From: Phialophora verrucosa
Lineage: Eukaryota; Ascomycota; Eurotiomycetes; Chaetothyriales; Herpotrichiellaceae
DNA: 64,000 nucleotides
Direction of reading: 5' to 3'
NCBI GenBank assembly: GCA_002099365.1
Contig: MSED01000001.1
Location: forward strand, 1,736,001-1,800,000
Below the pieces are notes generated by a model. The model was given only the letters and a program-made list of their open reading frames with translations, did no database searches and was not told the DNA's origin. Each line of letters begins with the position of its first letter. Position 1 is the stretch's first letter. Made by a program: the position numbers and the translations under genes. Positions 40,952-51,515 of the stretch are shown one piece after another.

Positions 40952-42950
40952 TTATACCGCATTGTCTGCGCAAGTAAAGACGCCCTTGACGTTACCTGCC
41001 TCATAATCGAGAATGATACTGTCGACGGAAGCCTAAGATCGCCAATCACATCAGTATTCGCTCTAATCGCGAGGTGGACGGAAATCAACCCGTGGTCGGC
41101 GCTGAGTAAGGTACGAGGGAGGGCGGTTGTATGTATACTCACATAAGTGCCGACTCCCAAAAAGTATATCCCCACAATGATGATGAAAATGTTCATCAGG
41201 AATCCGACCCAGCCTCGAATGCCTCTCTTTCTGTAGAATCCCGGGCCCAGGTCGGCCCTTCGCATTCTCAGGTACGCGACGCCCCAGAAGATCCACCCAA
41301 AGAAGGAGTCGAACAGACTGCTCATCAAGGATAGTAGGTCCGCGAAGAAGGGAATGACTTCGGCGATGATGAAGGCAAAGATCCAGGTCACGGCGAGAAT
41401 ACCGGCCCAAGCTACCCATCCGAGCACCGTGTTCTGGGTCTTGTGCTTTGTGCCCTCGAAGACGCGGAAGAAGATGAACCGGGCGCTGACCGAGGCATAC
41501 AAGACGCCAAGGAAGATGAGGGTCGGGATCATGAACGAGAAGGAGACTTTCTTGTAGATGTCGTTGCCGAGGCTGCCAAAAGCCGGTGCCGTGTTGTATT
41601 GCGTGCCGGTGTAGCCATAGACTATCAGGAAAGTCAGTCAGTGCCAGGCTCCCATACTAGAGTGCGTGCACGTGAACTTACCGATGCCACCAACCAAGCT
41701 AAACAGTATAATTTCACAAATGGTGACTAGCCACAGCGCCTTGCGGAAGTCGTAAGGATTCTTCATCTCTGCAATGAAACTAGGGAGCGTGATTTGACCG
41801 ATGAAAGTGTAGCTAATATTTAGGAACGCATTCATCCCCGCAACGAAGGTTGTGCCGGCCACTGGCACGGCGAGGACGATTGGCTCGCCGCCCAACTTGA
41901 CGCCGTTGGCATTGATGTGATTTGGGTCAGGGTTGTATCCGGCGGTACCATGTTTGCCCTCTGCGCCGGCGAAGGCAGCCGCGAGAATGACACTGACAAA
42001 GGTGAAAAACGCAGAGAGGGCGGCCAATTTTGAGAGAGCGTTGAAGGTCCGAGGCATGGAACAAACCCACGAGACAATGGCTCCAATGGCGGCAAAGCCA
42101 ACGGTGCAGACGCTATGATCTAGCATATGTCAGTAACCAGAGAACTCACAGACGGGCAGGCACATACTGCTCATGGTGTTGAGGTAGCGAGAGATAGTAA
42201 GGACGTGCAGGCCTTGAATGAAAGTGTTGTTCAGAAGGAACATGACCGCGGTGAAGTACCAGGCCCACTTCTTGTTCCAAAAGAGCATCTGCAGGTCGTG
42301 GTGAGTATATGTATGCTTTGACAGCGCAAGAATGGTCCTTGGGCGATTAACGCAACTTACCTGGCCAATATCACAAACATCCAATACTTCAGGGTGGCGT
42401 AGACAGCTACATCTTCATTAGCGTCAAGGAACATCATCTAGACCACCAGAAGTCGCAAAATCTAGGTAGGCGAGTTCCAGGTCTCGAGGAGGACTCACAA
42501 TTCCCAAACAACTAGAGATGTGTAGAGGACGAAAGCGGCTTGAACCACTGTGAGTATAAGGCCAGGTACAAGGCCGAGAATTGAATATGAGTAAGGGAAC
42601 GACATGATCGCCAAGCAAATGTACTCGGAGAACAGTAGAGCCGCAGTCTGGGTGACTTGTTAGCAGACGTAACAAGATCCCTTTCGGACACAACCCACCT
42701 TTTGCCAGGAGCATGTTCTATACTTGATGGCGTTGTCGGCCTCCATCGCGACCAGCTTCCCATAATCGTCATCCAAACCTGATGTATCGGGCATGACTAA
42801 CGAACCTGGCTTTGGCGGAGGCCCGATCCTGCTCATTTTGCGGCCATGTATCGTGGTCGAGCCTCTTCTTTCTAGGTCGACGCTCGCATCAGGCCTAAAG
42901 CTGCCGCCATCGCCAAAGCCCGGCTCGTTCTTCTCGCGCAGATCGGACAT
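40952..42950 (-). CDS. Neutral amino-acid permease (Mtr type)
   Basis: Plasma-membrane proton/amino-acid symporter of the Aa_trans family, like Neurospora Mtr. Seven exons: 42950-42699, 42647-42499, 42406-42361, 42288-42168, 42119-41682, 41621-41143 and 41032-40952, giving about 521 aa. All junctions use GT/AG and keep the frame. The cytosolic N-terminus is polar (GPPPKPGSLVMPDTSGLDDD). About 10-11 transmembrane segments follow, for example LGLVPGLILTVVQAAFVLY, NALSKLAALSAFFTFVSVIL and GFLMNIFIIIVGIYFLGVG. The segment ISYTFIGQITLPSFIAEM is typical of the family. The short last exon encodes SIILDYEAGNVKGVFTC. The start was chosen as the Met before SDLREKNEPG; ATG 43010 would add 20 residues. 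Substrates by similarity are neutral and aromatic amino acids. Confidence 0.87.
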
Positions 42951-44445
42951 GTTGATCTTTGACACGTGCAAATTGTCGTTGAGTCGTTGAATGGAATAGC
43001 TCAACGCCACTTGAGTGCGCGAATGACCCGTATGAAACAGGTGAGATGAAGAGAATTGGGTACTATGGAAGCCGTCGCGTGCATATGAAGTCTTATCTTG
43101 CGAGTTCTCTAAGGTATGAAAGAGTAGAAAATGCTCCTTACACGAGAAGTCAGCCGCGATGTAAAATCTGCGAGGATGAAGGGTTCATAAAGGCAAATCT
43201 CTGATGGATCCGGGCGAAAGAAACTAAAGGGATCGCCGGGCCAAATCGCAGAACGTGGACAGAAATCAAGGACTCATGGTGTATAGATTTGGAGCCCGCA
43301 ATGGAGCAGGGTGACGACAGAGGCGGTTGGGTTGTGGGGTGCAGTAGCTAGGATGACCGATATCGAAGGCGAATAACAGTAGGCATGCATGGCGCAAGCT
43401 GTGGTGTGCTAGCCATCTGTTAAGGTTGGTCGGATGCATGGGGAGACCTGAGAGACCTGAGAGAGGCTGAGATGAGCGGGACACGGCCCGTCGAAGACAA
43501 GGGGATCCAATTGAAGAGAAGCAGGGGAAGAAGAAAGGTCTGACACATCTCTACGAGAGCCAGCCGCCTCCACAACGTCGAGAGGAAGTGGGACAGAGAC
43601 GGAGCGGTTGAGGAATCTGAGATCGGAAGCAAAGCCTGGCAGAAGGTTCCGTTGAGGTTGGGCGGGTCAGTTCGAGCGTCAGCCAAGATCGACAACCTTT
43701 TCACCCCACTCTTGACTAAAGCTTCACGCTCCGATCATTCTAAGAGTACGAGGTAGCATTGTGCGCACTCGTACTCGCAGAAGAGAGTTTCGGGCCTGGC
43801 TTCAGGCCAAGCTCGGCAACAAGATCCCCAAGAAGTGCTTCAGTTGCGCCTCATCGCTTAAATGCTTTGCTGGAGTTTGAGAAGCTCAGCTCGTCAAGAA
43901 TGAGTTCAGAAGGATGATTTTTTATTCTGCCACACTTCTCACCCTCAGGATACCTCTGATCAGGCCGCTCATTGTGCGCGGGATGTAGGTTGACCGCCGA
44001 GAAACGAACTCCGTAGCGTTAACCACGCCGAAGTCACCAGCTACAGTACTTCCTGCTTTCACGCGGCCACCACAGACCAACAACCTTGTTATCAAAGATG
44101 GCCCCATCGCAGGTCTTAGCGAAGCCAAGATTGAGGATTCGAGCGTTGCTGTCTTTCACGAAGGCACCTCCCAGTGTTGATTTCTGTACACGCCTCGCAA
44201 GCGAGGCGAGCTTTCGCCAAGTCTTTCTGCAGGCCGCGGTTTGCCCTGCTCGTCTGCAGCTTGCCTTAGTGGCACAACACCAAACAATCCGGGCGCTCAA
44301 TGGGGTGGCTAATCAGGCTGGAAAGATAGATTGAAACAGTAGAATATATTGCGTGCTGCACGCCGATCCATCCGTTGATCAAGGCAAATGTACTTAGCAC
44401 AGAGGACATCGCACTGCTTGAACTCACCAAATACGGAGTAAGGAG
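42951..44445. other. Long divergent intergenic region
   Basis: About 1.5 kb between the permease start (minus) and the DUF3176 start (plus). Overlapping frames up to 96 codons have no motif. A CACGTG box lies at about 42962-42967, near the permease start. Otherwise nothing is seen. Confidence 0.45.
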
Positions 44446-46479
44446 ATGTCTTCTCCCCAGACTGTTCCTAGGAAGCCCGTGCCCCCGGCATCTGTGATCC
44501 CTGCAGGCGGCACGTCGAGTCCGGCGCCCAGCCACATCTCGAATGATACGGAGGTACTCGTACAGGAAGAGACATCCTCAGATGGCGATCAAAGTGCAAC
44601 TTTACGAGTACCCGAAGAACAGCAAGGTGGCCCCCCATCGGCGCCTGACGCTTCGCCTACCCAGCCACCTGTAGCAACCGAGAGACACATAGAGAAGCAG
44701 CCTCAATCGCTGAAGCCTAAGAAGTCAATCTCTCTCGTCCGGACGTTCAAAATCGGTGGTTCGTGGAGCTTGGAACTATGGTCCACAATTCTAGCATTCG
44801 CGGCATTTGCTGCCATCGTTGTCGTGCTAGCATATTATAATGCCAAACCACAGACGACCTGGCCCTACAGCAGTCTCACTCTGAATGGTCTGGTCGCTTT
44901 ACTGGCCTCAATTGCAAGGGCATCGTTGCTTGTGGGCGTTGCTGCAGCCATCAGCCAGGGCAAATGGAATTGGTTCATTGGCATCACACGGAAGGGACAA
45001 AGAGTGCTTCACGAAAGAGAACTGGGCGATTTTGAGAGATTCGATGATGCATCGAGAGGTGCTTGGGGTGCTCTCCAGCTGATGGTACGGAAGCCTTTGC
45101 ATCTGGCTTCACTTGGAGCCATCACCACCGTCTTGCTGCTAGGCTTCGACACCTTCGCTCAGCAAATCATTGCCGTCCGCTTCCGTGACGATGTCGCACC
45201 GTACCAGAGTGGGCTTCCAGCCGTTCCGAGAAGTGAATACTACGACCCGAGCCATTTTATCACGCAGACCAGCGACTACACCACCGTCGGGGATCTCAAG
45301 CTGAAGTCTGCTGTCTACAACGGCATCATGAACCAGAACCAGACACAACTTTCGTTGACGTGCTCGACGGGAAATTGTACTTGGCCAATTATTCCAACCG
45401 TGGCAGTGTGCGGAGCTTGCGTCGACCTGACCTCCAATATCACCAAGCAGTGCAGCGATGACTATTGCAATTATACCCTGCCAAATGGTGCGTCTCTCGA
45501 CGGCCGGATAACCGACATTCCCCTATCTGAGGTGACAGCCCGACGCAACTTCTTCAGACTATGGAGCCCCTTCACCCTGGTACCGATGAGCAGGACCTGG
45601 TCGAACGCCATTCCTGATGTACCATCTTACATCGCCCTCTTCCAGTCCCTTGGTGCGGCGTATCCGGCTCAAGACCTCCGCACGGTCACGGCCGCAGAAT
45701 GTGGTCTTTGGCTTTGCCTGCAAAGCTGGAACGTATCAGTGCTCAACGGCGTCACCTTTTCGCAAATCCTGCACACCTATACCAGTGCGCGCGCTGACTC
45801 TGTCTTCGACTACAACTTCACTGATATCCCATACCAGCAGTTCAACATCGACCCTAAGAGCTTGGGCTACGGTTCATCTAAGGCATCTCTTCAGGCCATT
45901 GCAGATTCCGTGAACCTGTACACTTTCGGCAACGTCACAGGCTTCCAAATGGCTTCTGTCCCTGGAATAGCGAACTCATGGGAGTATGACCCCAGCAGTG
46001 ACACTATCCAAGCATTCTGGCAGGCGTCCGCTTCACCAGACACGTACACTTCATTCATTGAGAATTTTGCGGTCAGCCTTTCCAACAATATCCGCCTTAC
46101 CTCGCCGGCACCGGCGAACAATTCAGCCGACTACGATTATAACGGCACAGCATACACTTCCCGAGCATACGTACATGTGCGGTGGGGTTGGATAGCTTAT
46201 CCTGCTGCTATGACAGTCGCAAGTCCAATTTTCGTGCTCTTGACGGTCCTACAAACGAGACGCAGGAAGGTAAGAGTGTGGAAATCCAGTGCTCTTGTGA
46301 CTCTCTTCACCTCGGTGACGGACGAGAATGACCGGATCCAGCATGTGGCTGCCGAAAACTCGAACAGTGCAAGACGACTTGCCTCCGCCGTAAAGGATTT
46401 CGAAGTCAGAGTTATGGATCACGTTGTGAATGACGGTTCGAACCTTCGACCAGGCTTCTGGACGCTGACGCATCACTGA
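44446..46479 (+). CDS. DUF3176 membrane protein
   Basis: Fungal membrane protein of unknown function, one exon, 677 aa, intact. The first 95 residues are polar and Pro/Ser/Glu-rich. Transmembrane segments lie near 110-130 (STILAFAAFAAIVVVLAYYN), 149-172 (LVALLASIARASLLVGVAAA) and 218-238 (LGAITTVLLLGFDTFAQQ), with a fourth near 580-600 (AYPAAMTVASPIFVLLTVL). Between the third and fourth lies a large extracytosolic domain with many N-glycosylation sites and Cys pairs (CSTGNCTWPI, CGACVDLTSN), which marks the DUF3176 family. A short cytosolic tail follows. Multi-copy families like this are common in filamentous fungi. No partner gene suggests a role. Confidence 0.88.
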   Translation: MSSPQTVPRKPVPPASVIPAGGTSSPAPSHISNDTEVLVQEETSSDGDQSATLRVPEEQQGGPPSAPDASPTQPPVATERHIEKQPQSLKPKKSISLVRTFKIGGSWSLELWSTILAFAAFAAIVVVLAYYNAKPQTTWPYSSLTLNGLVALLASIARASLLVGVAAAISQGKWNWFIGITRKGQRVLHERELGDFERFDDASRGAWGALQLMVRKPLHLASLGAITTVLLLGFDTFAQQIIAVRFRDDVAPYQSGLPAVPRSEYYDPSHFITQTSDYTTVGDLKLKSAVYNGIMNQNQTQLSLTCSTGNCTWPIIPTVAVCGACVDLTSNITKQCSDDYCNYTLPNGASLDGRITDIPLSEVTARRNFFRLWSPFTLVPMSRTWSNAIPDVPSYIALFQSLGAAYPAQDLRTVTAAECGLWLCLQSWNVSVLNGVTFSQILHTYTSARADSVFDYNFTDIPYQQFNIDPKSLGYGSSKASLQAIADSVNLYTFGNVTGFQMASVPGIANSWEYDPSSDTIQAFWQASASPDTYTSFIENFAVSLSNNIRLTSPAPANNSADYDYNGTAYTSRAYVHVRWGWIAYPAAMTVASPIFVLLTVLQTRRRKVRVWKSSALVTLFTSVTDENDRIQHVAAENSNSARRLASAVKDFEVRVMDHVVNDGSNLRPGFWTLTHH

Positions 46480-47258
46480 GGTGCTATTGAATCCAGAAAG
46501 TCTTGATGTTTGTAGTAAGGACTCTGGTAAGGTAGATCCGGTCGAAAGGACCCGTTGCTCTGTGGTCCATCGCAATCAATAGGCCGTCTTCGAGATGGTC
46601 AAGGTGATGAAATGTTCGCCATAATATATGCTGGCCGCCTGACGCCAACACCGTTGCACCGCTATGTACCAAGAGATGTGCACCTAGCCGATGAAGGAGG
46701 AGCAGAAGTCGCAACTACGTTTCCGTAGATGGCCACGATCGGTAGCGCCGCGTCATGTCATACAAATTTAGCGGCAGGAACCTGTCAGTCTGCGGTCCAA
46801 GTCCGCAGTCCGCAGTGTGCAGTCCACGACAGCAGTCCAGTGGCAGTCAAGCAAGGGCGCTTGATAGTGAAATTTGAGATTGGTTCTATTGTATTCCCCG
46901 GATCTGACATGCAGTGGAGTGATACTTCGTCGCTTGTACGAGTACAAACTGCAACTCCACATCTGGCTTCTCGATTCTTCGTCCCTTTGACTTCGCTGCC
47001 GCCCCTTCACAAGATCCACAACGCGCCCTCAAGGTTCCTCCATTGCTGCATTTAGACCCGCCTCTTACAATTTCTTCACATCAAAGTTTCCTCCCTTCGA
47101 ATTCTCGTTGTGCTACACAACAAAGGACTCGAACTCGAACCTCGACCTCCGCATCCGCTACACTCCGCAACCTCCATTGTCCTCCTTCGAATTACTGCCG
47201 CACAAGAGCGAGGGGCGAGCTGGACAACAGTTGGGAAAGGCTGGGATGAGTCGGAGGG
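46480..47258. other. Intergenic region, ANP1 promoter
   Basis: 779 bp with the DUF3176 3' end and the ANP1 promoter and leader. A GCAGTCC-rich tract lies at 46784-46850. The leader carries an upstream reading frame (47246-47314). Confidence 0.45.
46784..46850. repeat. Degenerate GCAGTCC tract
   Basis: CAGTC or GCAGTCC recurs about seven times in 67 bp (for example GTCCGCAGTCCGCAGTG) with irregular spacing. It looks like an old slippage tract. Confidence 0.6.
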
Positions 47259-47314
47259 ATGAACAGGCATCACGCCTTTGCCAATGGCTACGCCGCCAAC
47301 AAGAAACGAGATGA
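47246..47314 (+). other. Upstream reading frame overlapping the ANP1 start
   Basis: An ATG 13 bp before the ANP1 ATG opens a 22-codon frame that ends inside the coding region, out of frame with it. If the transcript starts upstream of 47246, scanning ribosomes meet this ATG first. It may reduce ANP1 translation. No experimental sign is visible in the sequence. Confidence 0.4.
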
Positions 47315-48805
47315 CGACGTCTACAACCCTTACCACGACCGGGGAGACCTCGAGAACAAGTACATCTTCGGAATGCCCGACCTACTCGAGGATGAGAAAG
47401 CAGATCCTTCCTTTAGCCGAAAATTTGAGCCACGAAGAAGAGCGTTGCATAGCAGGTCTCGTCTGATACGGCTGGGATTGTTTGCACTCGCCGTCCTCTC
47501 GCTCGCCTTCTATTTCCTCTTCCCTTCCTCATCGACCCTCTCGCTTCTCTCAAGCAGCTCCACTCCTGCCTCATATTACGACGACATCGAAACATTACGA
47601 TACTACGACCTCGAGGACGTGCAAGGGACGTCGGTAGGATGGGAAAGAGAAGAACGGGTCTTGTTGTGCACTCCTCTCCGAGACGCCGCGCCGCATCTGC
47701 CCATGTTCTTCGAACATCTGAGGAACTTCACCTATCCCCACCACCTCATCGACTTAGCTTTTCTTGTCTCCGACTCCAAGGACGACACCGAAGAATTACT
47801 CTCTCGGTTGCTCGAAGACGTCCAAAATGATCCCGACCCTTCCCAGCCGTACGGTGAGATCTCGGTCATACACAAGGACTTTGGACAAGCAGTCAGCCAA
47901 GATGTGGAAAGCAGGCACGGCTTTGCTGCACAAGCCAGCCGGAGAAAGCTCATGGCACGGGCACGGAATTGGCTGCTTAGCGCCGCCCTGAGACCGTACC
48001 ACAGTTGGGTCTATTGGCGAGACGCTGATGTGGAAACCTGCCCTTATACCATCATTGAGGATCTGATGAGGCATGACAAGGACATCATCGTGCCCAGTAA
48101 GTCTCCTTTTGGACAGTCCCCTCGGCTCTGTGCTAATCTATGTTCGTAGATATCTGGCGTCCCCTTCCAGACTGGCTAGGCGGCGAACAGCCCTACGATC
48201 TCAATTCCTGGCAGGAATCCGAGACCGCCATCGCTCTGGCCGAGACGTTAGATGAAGATGCCGTCATTGTCGAAGGCTACGCAGAGTATGCCACTTGGCG
48301 ACCTCATCTGGCCTACCTCCGCGACCCCTATGGAGACCCGGACGTTGAGATGGAGCTCGACGGTGTCGGCGGGGTTTCCATCCTTGCCAAAGCTCGAGTG
48401 TTTCGGGCCGGAGTCCACTTCCCCGCGTTCTCGTTTGAACGACATGCAGAGACCGAAGGCTTTGGAAAGATGGCTAAGCGCATGAAATTCTCAGTCGTCG
48501 GTCTACCGCACTACACAGTCTGGCATCTGTACGAACCCTCGGTGGATGATATCAGACACATGGAGGAAATGGAGCGGGAAAAACGTGAACGGGAGAAGCA
48601 GGAGAAAGAAAAAGCCGACCAAGCAAAGAAGCTCGAAGACGAGTTTGTACAAGTCAGCTCGCAGTGGGAGAAGGATAAGGAAGCCATGATGGGAGGCGGC
48701 ACGAAGGAGACCGACGGCAGTCAGACCCCGACTAAGGACGGTGGAACAACGGAGAAGAAAGCCCCAGCCGCCAAAGACGAGGACGGTGTTAAAAAGGTTG
48801 AGTAA
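47259..48805 (+). CDS. ANP1: Golgi alpha-1,6-mannosyltransferase subunit, ANP1 type
   Basis: Member of the Anp1/Mnn9/Van1 family (GT62), which makes the backbone of N-linked outer-chain mannan in the Golgi. Two exons, 47259-48096 and 48150-48805, give about 497 aa. Type II membrane topology: a short cytosolic part, then a transmembrane anchor near residues 72-88 (LGLFALAVLSLAFYFLF). The luminal domain has GWEREERVLLCTPLRDAAPH, IDLAFLVSDSKDDTEELL, SRRKLMARARNWLLSAALRP and the metal-binding-type motif WVYWRDADVET, then NSWQESETAIALAETLDED. A Lys/Glu-rich coiled coil (MEREKREREKQEKEKADQA) ends it, which favours ANP1 over MNN9 or VAN1. The start is the first in-frame ATG and gives a normal anchor position. 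Confidence 0.9.
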
Positions 48806-49260
48806 TGACGAGAAACACGACATTGAATCAACCAGGACGGTCATCTGCACTGGTCAGTGAGAAAAATACAACGGATCGGAACAACAAGCAAATGAGTTTA
48901 GGAAAAAGGAAAGACTATGGGATATGGGATAGAAAGCGATCGATCACATCAACTTCAGCAAGCATATGCATCAAAGAACGCGAGTTCAGGAGTTTAATGG
49001 TCAGCCCGGGCAAAAGGTATCAGGGGAATCAGACGGTTTGGTGGCCATGCCAGAGAGAATCCTCTCTGCACCTGTACACGACAAAGCATGGGAGTCCTGG
49101 TGGTCGTCGGTCAATTCTGACCTTGAGAGAACGTCCGTCTTTAAGATGTTCGGTGGCATTCAAGCGGATCTGAAAGAACACTTCCGCACATCTATCATAT
49201 TGTAGCAAAGCAATAGAATCGGTTGGCATCTCACACGACCGTCCTCGACTGTTCGGTCTG

Positions 49261-49270
49261 ATCACGTGAT
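49261..49270. promoter_or_regulatory. CACGTG palindrome upstream of DCC1
   Basis: A 10-bp palindrome ATCACGTGAT, a bHLH (Cbf1/Pho4-like) type site, about 220 bp upstream of the DCC1 ATG. Binding is inferred from the core word alone. Confidence 0.4.
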
Positions 49271-49288
49271 CTAACTCACACGTGCGGA

Positions 49289-49296
49289 TGACGTCA
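49289..49296. promoter_or_regulatory. CRE/ATF palindrome upstream of DCC1
   Basis: A perfect TGACGTCA, the binding word of ATF/CREB bZIP factors, about 190 bp upstream of the DCC1 start. Confidence 0.45.
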
Positions 49297-49308
49297 GCCC
49301 TTGCGCAG

Positions 49309-49330
49309 ACGCGTCTCAATCTGGACGCGT
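49309..49330. promoter_or_regulatory. Paired MluI cell-cycle boxes upstream of DCC1
   Basis: ACGCGT occurs at 49309-49314 and 49325-49330, 16 bp apart (about one and a half helical turns), 159-180 bp before the DCC1 ATG. This is the MBF word of G1/S promoters, and it is also present upstream of ORC1. Confidence 0.6.
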
Positions 49331-49488
49331 CGGCCAGAAAAACCGACAGTGCCTGGACGAGCGGTCCAAAGAGCCATAAAGATCATGGGTACTGTGCAAT
49401 TTGTATCTTAGGAGGCTCGACGGCACGAATCAGAAAGCTTGGCCACGCCCTGATAGCCTGAAGTCTGGGACCAAATCAGATTGCAACC

Positions 49489-51051
49489 ATGGCTTCTTCA
49501 CAATCCTCACAGTTCCCGTTCGTCCCATTCTCTGCAACCGTCCCGCAGCAGAGTTTCCGCCTCCTCGAGCTGTCGCCTGAGCTACTCGACATCATCGAGG
49601 CACAAAGACAGGTCGCAAGCGCAAGGCGGAGGCTGTGGTTCAAGGCCTCGACCGGCTCTTCATCATTCACCTCCACCTCTGCCTCGACCCGGCGGGGACT
49701 TTCTCAATCGATAGATGGGCGGGCGGGGGAGTCGGACGAGGAGGGCTTCTTGCATTTGTGCTCGGACGAGAAGATCTGGGCTGTCAAGCAGGTGAGCACG
49801 AGTAATAGCGTGCATGTCACGCGCACCATCTCTGCGGAGGAGATGCAGAGGCACCGAGATAAGGATGGCGACATGCTCATGACAGAGGCAAAAGAACACA
49901 CCGGGGATGAGAATCCCAATTGCGGCGACACAGACAGTTTGGCCATCACAGGCAACGGCGGAGTCACAGCAATTGCGCAAGTCAAGAATATCCTCGAACT
50001 CATCGAAGTGATTCCCTTGGAAGGTGAAGTCGACAGAATGCTCCGCGACATGGTGCCGTTATATGGCGATGGAGAAGACGAGGGTGATCAACGTGTCACG
50101 GGACATGTCAGTGTCAGTGTCAGCACCGGCGCGGGATTATCGTCGGACGATCGGTCCGGGACATCGCTCCAAAATATCTTCGACAACGTTGCTGCACCGA
50201 CAAAGACCATCTTGGAAGCAATGAAACGGCTCTTCATCTTCGGAATATCCCCCTCGTCGGGACCTGCATCCCAGGTCACCGTGGACGGACAACAAGGACG
50301 AGAACGCACTGCCACGCTGTTCATCCCGACCGCAAGCCTGCTCCTAAAATGCTGGAGGGTCTTCATGCAACAATGCGCCATCTCGGAAATTCATCTAGAC
50401 AGACGGGCAGGAATGAACTACTCGGTCCTACGAGGACTGTTGGACGAGATAGCCGAGTCGTCTGATTCGCAATTCAACGCAGAAGCAGACCTGCAGACGA
50501 ACGTCATCGTCGCAATACTACGACACCTCTCCCCCGAGGCAGGAGACTACGCTCGATACGCAAGAGACGGCAACTTCAACGTGTCGATGCCGAATTTCCA
50601 CCTTCCCCCAGATTCGGATGCCGAAGGACTGCGTATGGAATTGTCTGGCAATGATGATCCGAACGACGCGAACGCTTCTGCGACGGGTACCAGCTTGATG
50701 CTGAGGCTCGATCCCAACAAGGCACGCGACATAGTTGGTCATTGGCTGCTGCGGTGTCTGGTTGGCCAAACACAACAATCCGTCGGAGTTGTGCAGTTCC
50801 TGTCTCAGTGGGGAGAGCTCCTTCCGGAGTCATGGGCGCGGGAGTGTGATCCGCATGCCTTGGTCTCGGGCTCCCCCGAATGGGAGATCGGAAGGGATAG
50901 CCAAGGGGAAGAGACCTTTAGGATGTGTTCCACCAGCAGCCACACCGTATCGAGCGCCGCTCAAGCAGATCAAGCCAAGTCCCAGGCTCGCAAGAGGGGT
51001 AAGTGGCATGAGAAATTCGGGGCGCAGAGAACCGCTGCGGCGAAGAAGTGA
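49489..51051 (+). CDS. DCC1: Sister chromatid cohesion protein DCC1
   Basis: Subunit of the Ctf18-RFC clamp loader, which acts with Ctf8 to load PCNA and establish cohesion in S phase. One exon, 520 aa. Family marks are FRLLELSPELLDII, then EEGFLHLCSDEKIWAVKQ and VSTSNSVHVTRT. Further on are LLDEIAESSDSQF and, near the C-terminus, VGHWLLRCLVGQTQQ and VVQFLSQWGELLPESWA, which form the winged-helix region. The C-terminus is basic (SQARKRGKWHEKFGAQRT). Two low-complexity inserts (about residues 55-75 and 195-230) make it longer than yeast Dcc1 (380 aa), as is usual in filamentous fungi. The promoter has paired ACGCGT boxes. Confidence 0.88.
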   Translation: MASSQSSQFPFVPFSATVPQQSFRLLELSPELLDIIEAQRQVASARRRLWFKASTGSSSFTSTSASTRRGLSQSIDGRAGESDEEGFLHLCSDEKIWAVKQVSTSNSVHVTRTISAEEMQRHRDKDGDMLMTEAKEHTGDENPNCGDTDSLAITGNGGVTAIAQVKNILELIEVIPLEGEVDRMLRDMVPLYGDGEDEGDQRVTGHVSVSVSTGAGLSSDDRSGTSLQNIFDNVAAPTKTILEAMKRLFIFGISPSSGPASQVTVDGQQGRERTATLFIPTASLLLKCWRVFMQQCAISEIHLDRRAGMNYSVLRGLLDEIAESSDSQFNAEADLQTNVIVAILRHLSPEAGDYARYARDGNFNVSMPNFHLPPDSDAEGLRMELSGNDDPNDANASATGTSLMLRLDPNKARDIVGHWLLRCLVGQTQQSVGVVQFLSQWGELLPESWARECDPHALVSGSPEWEIGRDSQGEETFRMCSTSSHTVSSAAQADQAKSQARKRGKWHEKFGAQRTAAAKK

Positions 51052-51337
51052 GACCACCAAGATAGATGGTTGATTCGTGTAACTACGAGGTACAGTAGTC
51101 AGTGACTTTTGGCTTGGGTTTTGACAAGCCTCGAGATAAAAGCTGTATGGCATATACTTGAATCTATATTCGTACAGACAGAGGATGCGCGTGATAGTAT
51201 GTTTGACTTCGGGGAAACTCTACACATCTGATGCACTGCACATTGGATTAGATTGTATGTTGTATGTTTTGTGTCGCAAGTCTGAGCTTCGAGGTTCTAA
51301 TTCAGTTGATAGATGTTCTCCCTCCCGTCTCTCTCTT

Positions 51338-51372
<35 letters not shown>

Positions 51373-51515
51373 TTCTTTTCCGTTATGTCCACATGTATTT
51401 ATGATGGTATGGAGTAGCGGCGCAAGGTCTCGAACCGGCGACTGCTCTTTTGCCAACGACTCTATCTTACGGCTCGAATACAATCACGACCTCAATCTCA
51501 ATCTCAATCACAACC
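51052..51515. other. Convergent intergenic region with microsatellites
   Basis: 464 bp between the DCC1 and KAP114 stops, holding a GT/GA microsatellite at 51339-51372 and a CTCAAT tract at 51490-51510. No gene is seen. Confidence 0.5.
51339..51372. repeat. GT-GA compound microsatellite
   Basis: About eight GT units run directly into about nine GA units. Confidence 0.95.

Larger units (their letters stand above)
48806..49488. other. Intergenic region, DCC1 promoter
   Basis: 683 bp. The last 230 bp carry a cluster of palindromic sites: ATCACGTGAT, TGACGTCA and two ACGCGT. No coding sequence is recognised in the rest. Confidence 0.5.

Noticed and set aside
44034..44334. Opposed frames of 82-88 codons before the DUF3176 gene
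   Set aside because: Mutually overlapping on both strands, no motif, inside a promoter region.
51415..51470. tRNA-like word on the minus strand (CCGGTTCGAGACC)
   Set aside because: The T-loop word is present, but the stem pairs fail beyond two base pairs and no acceptor or D-arm fits.
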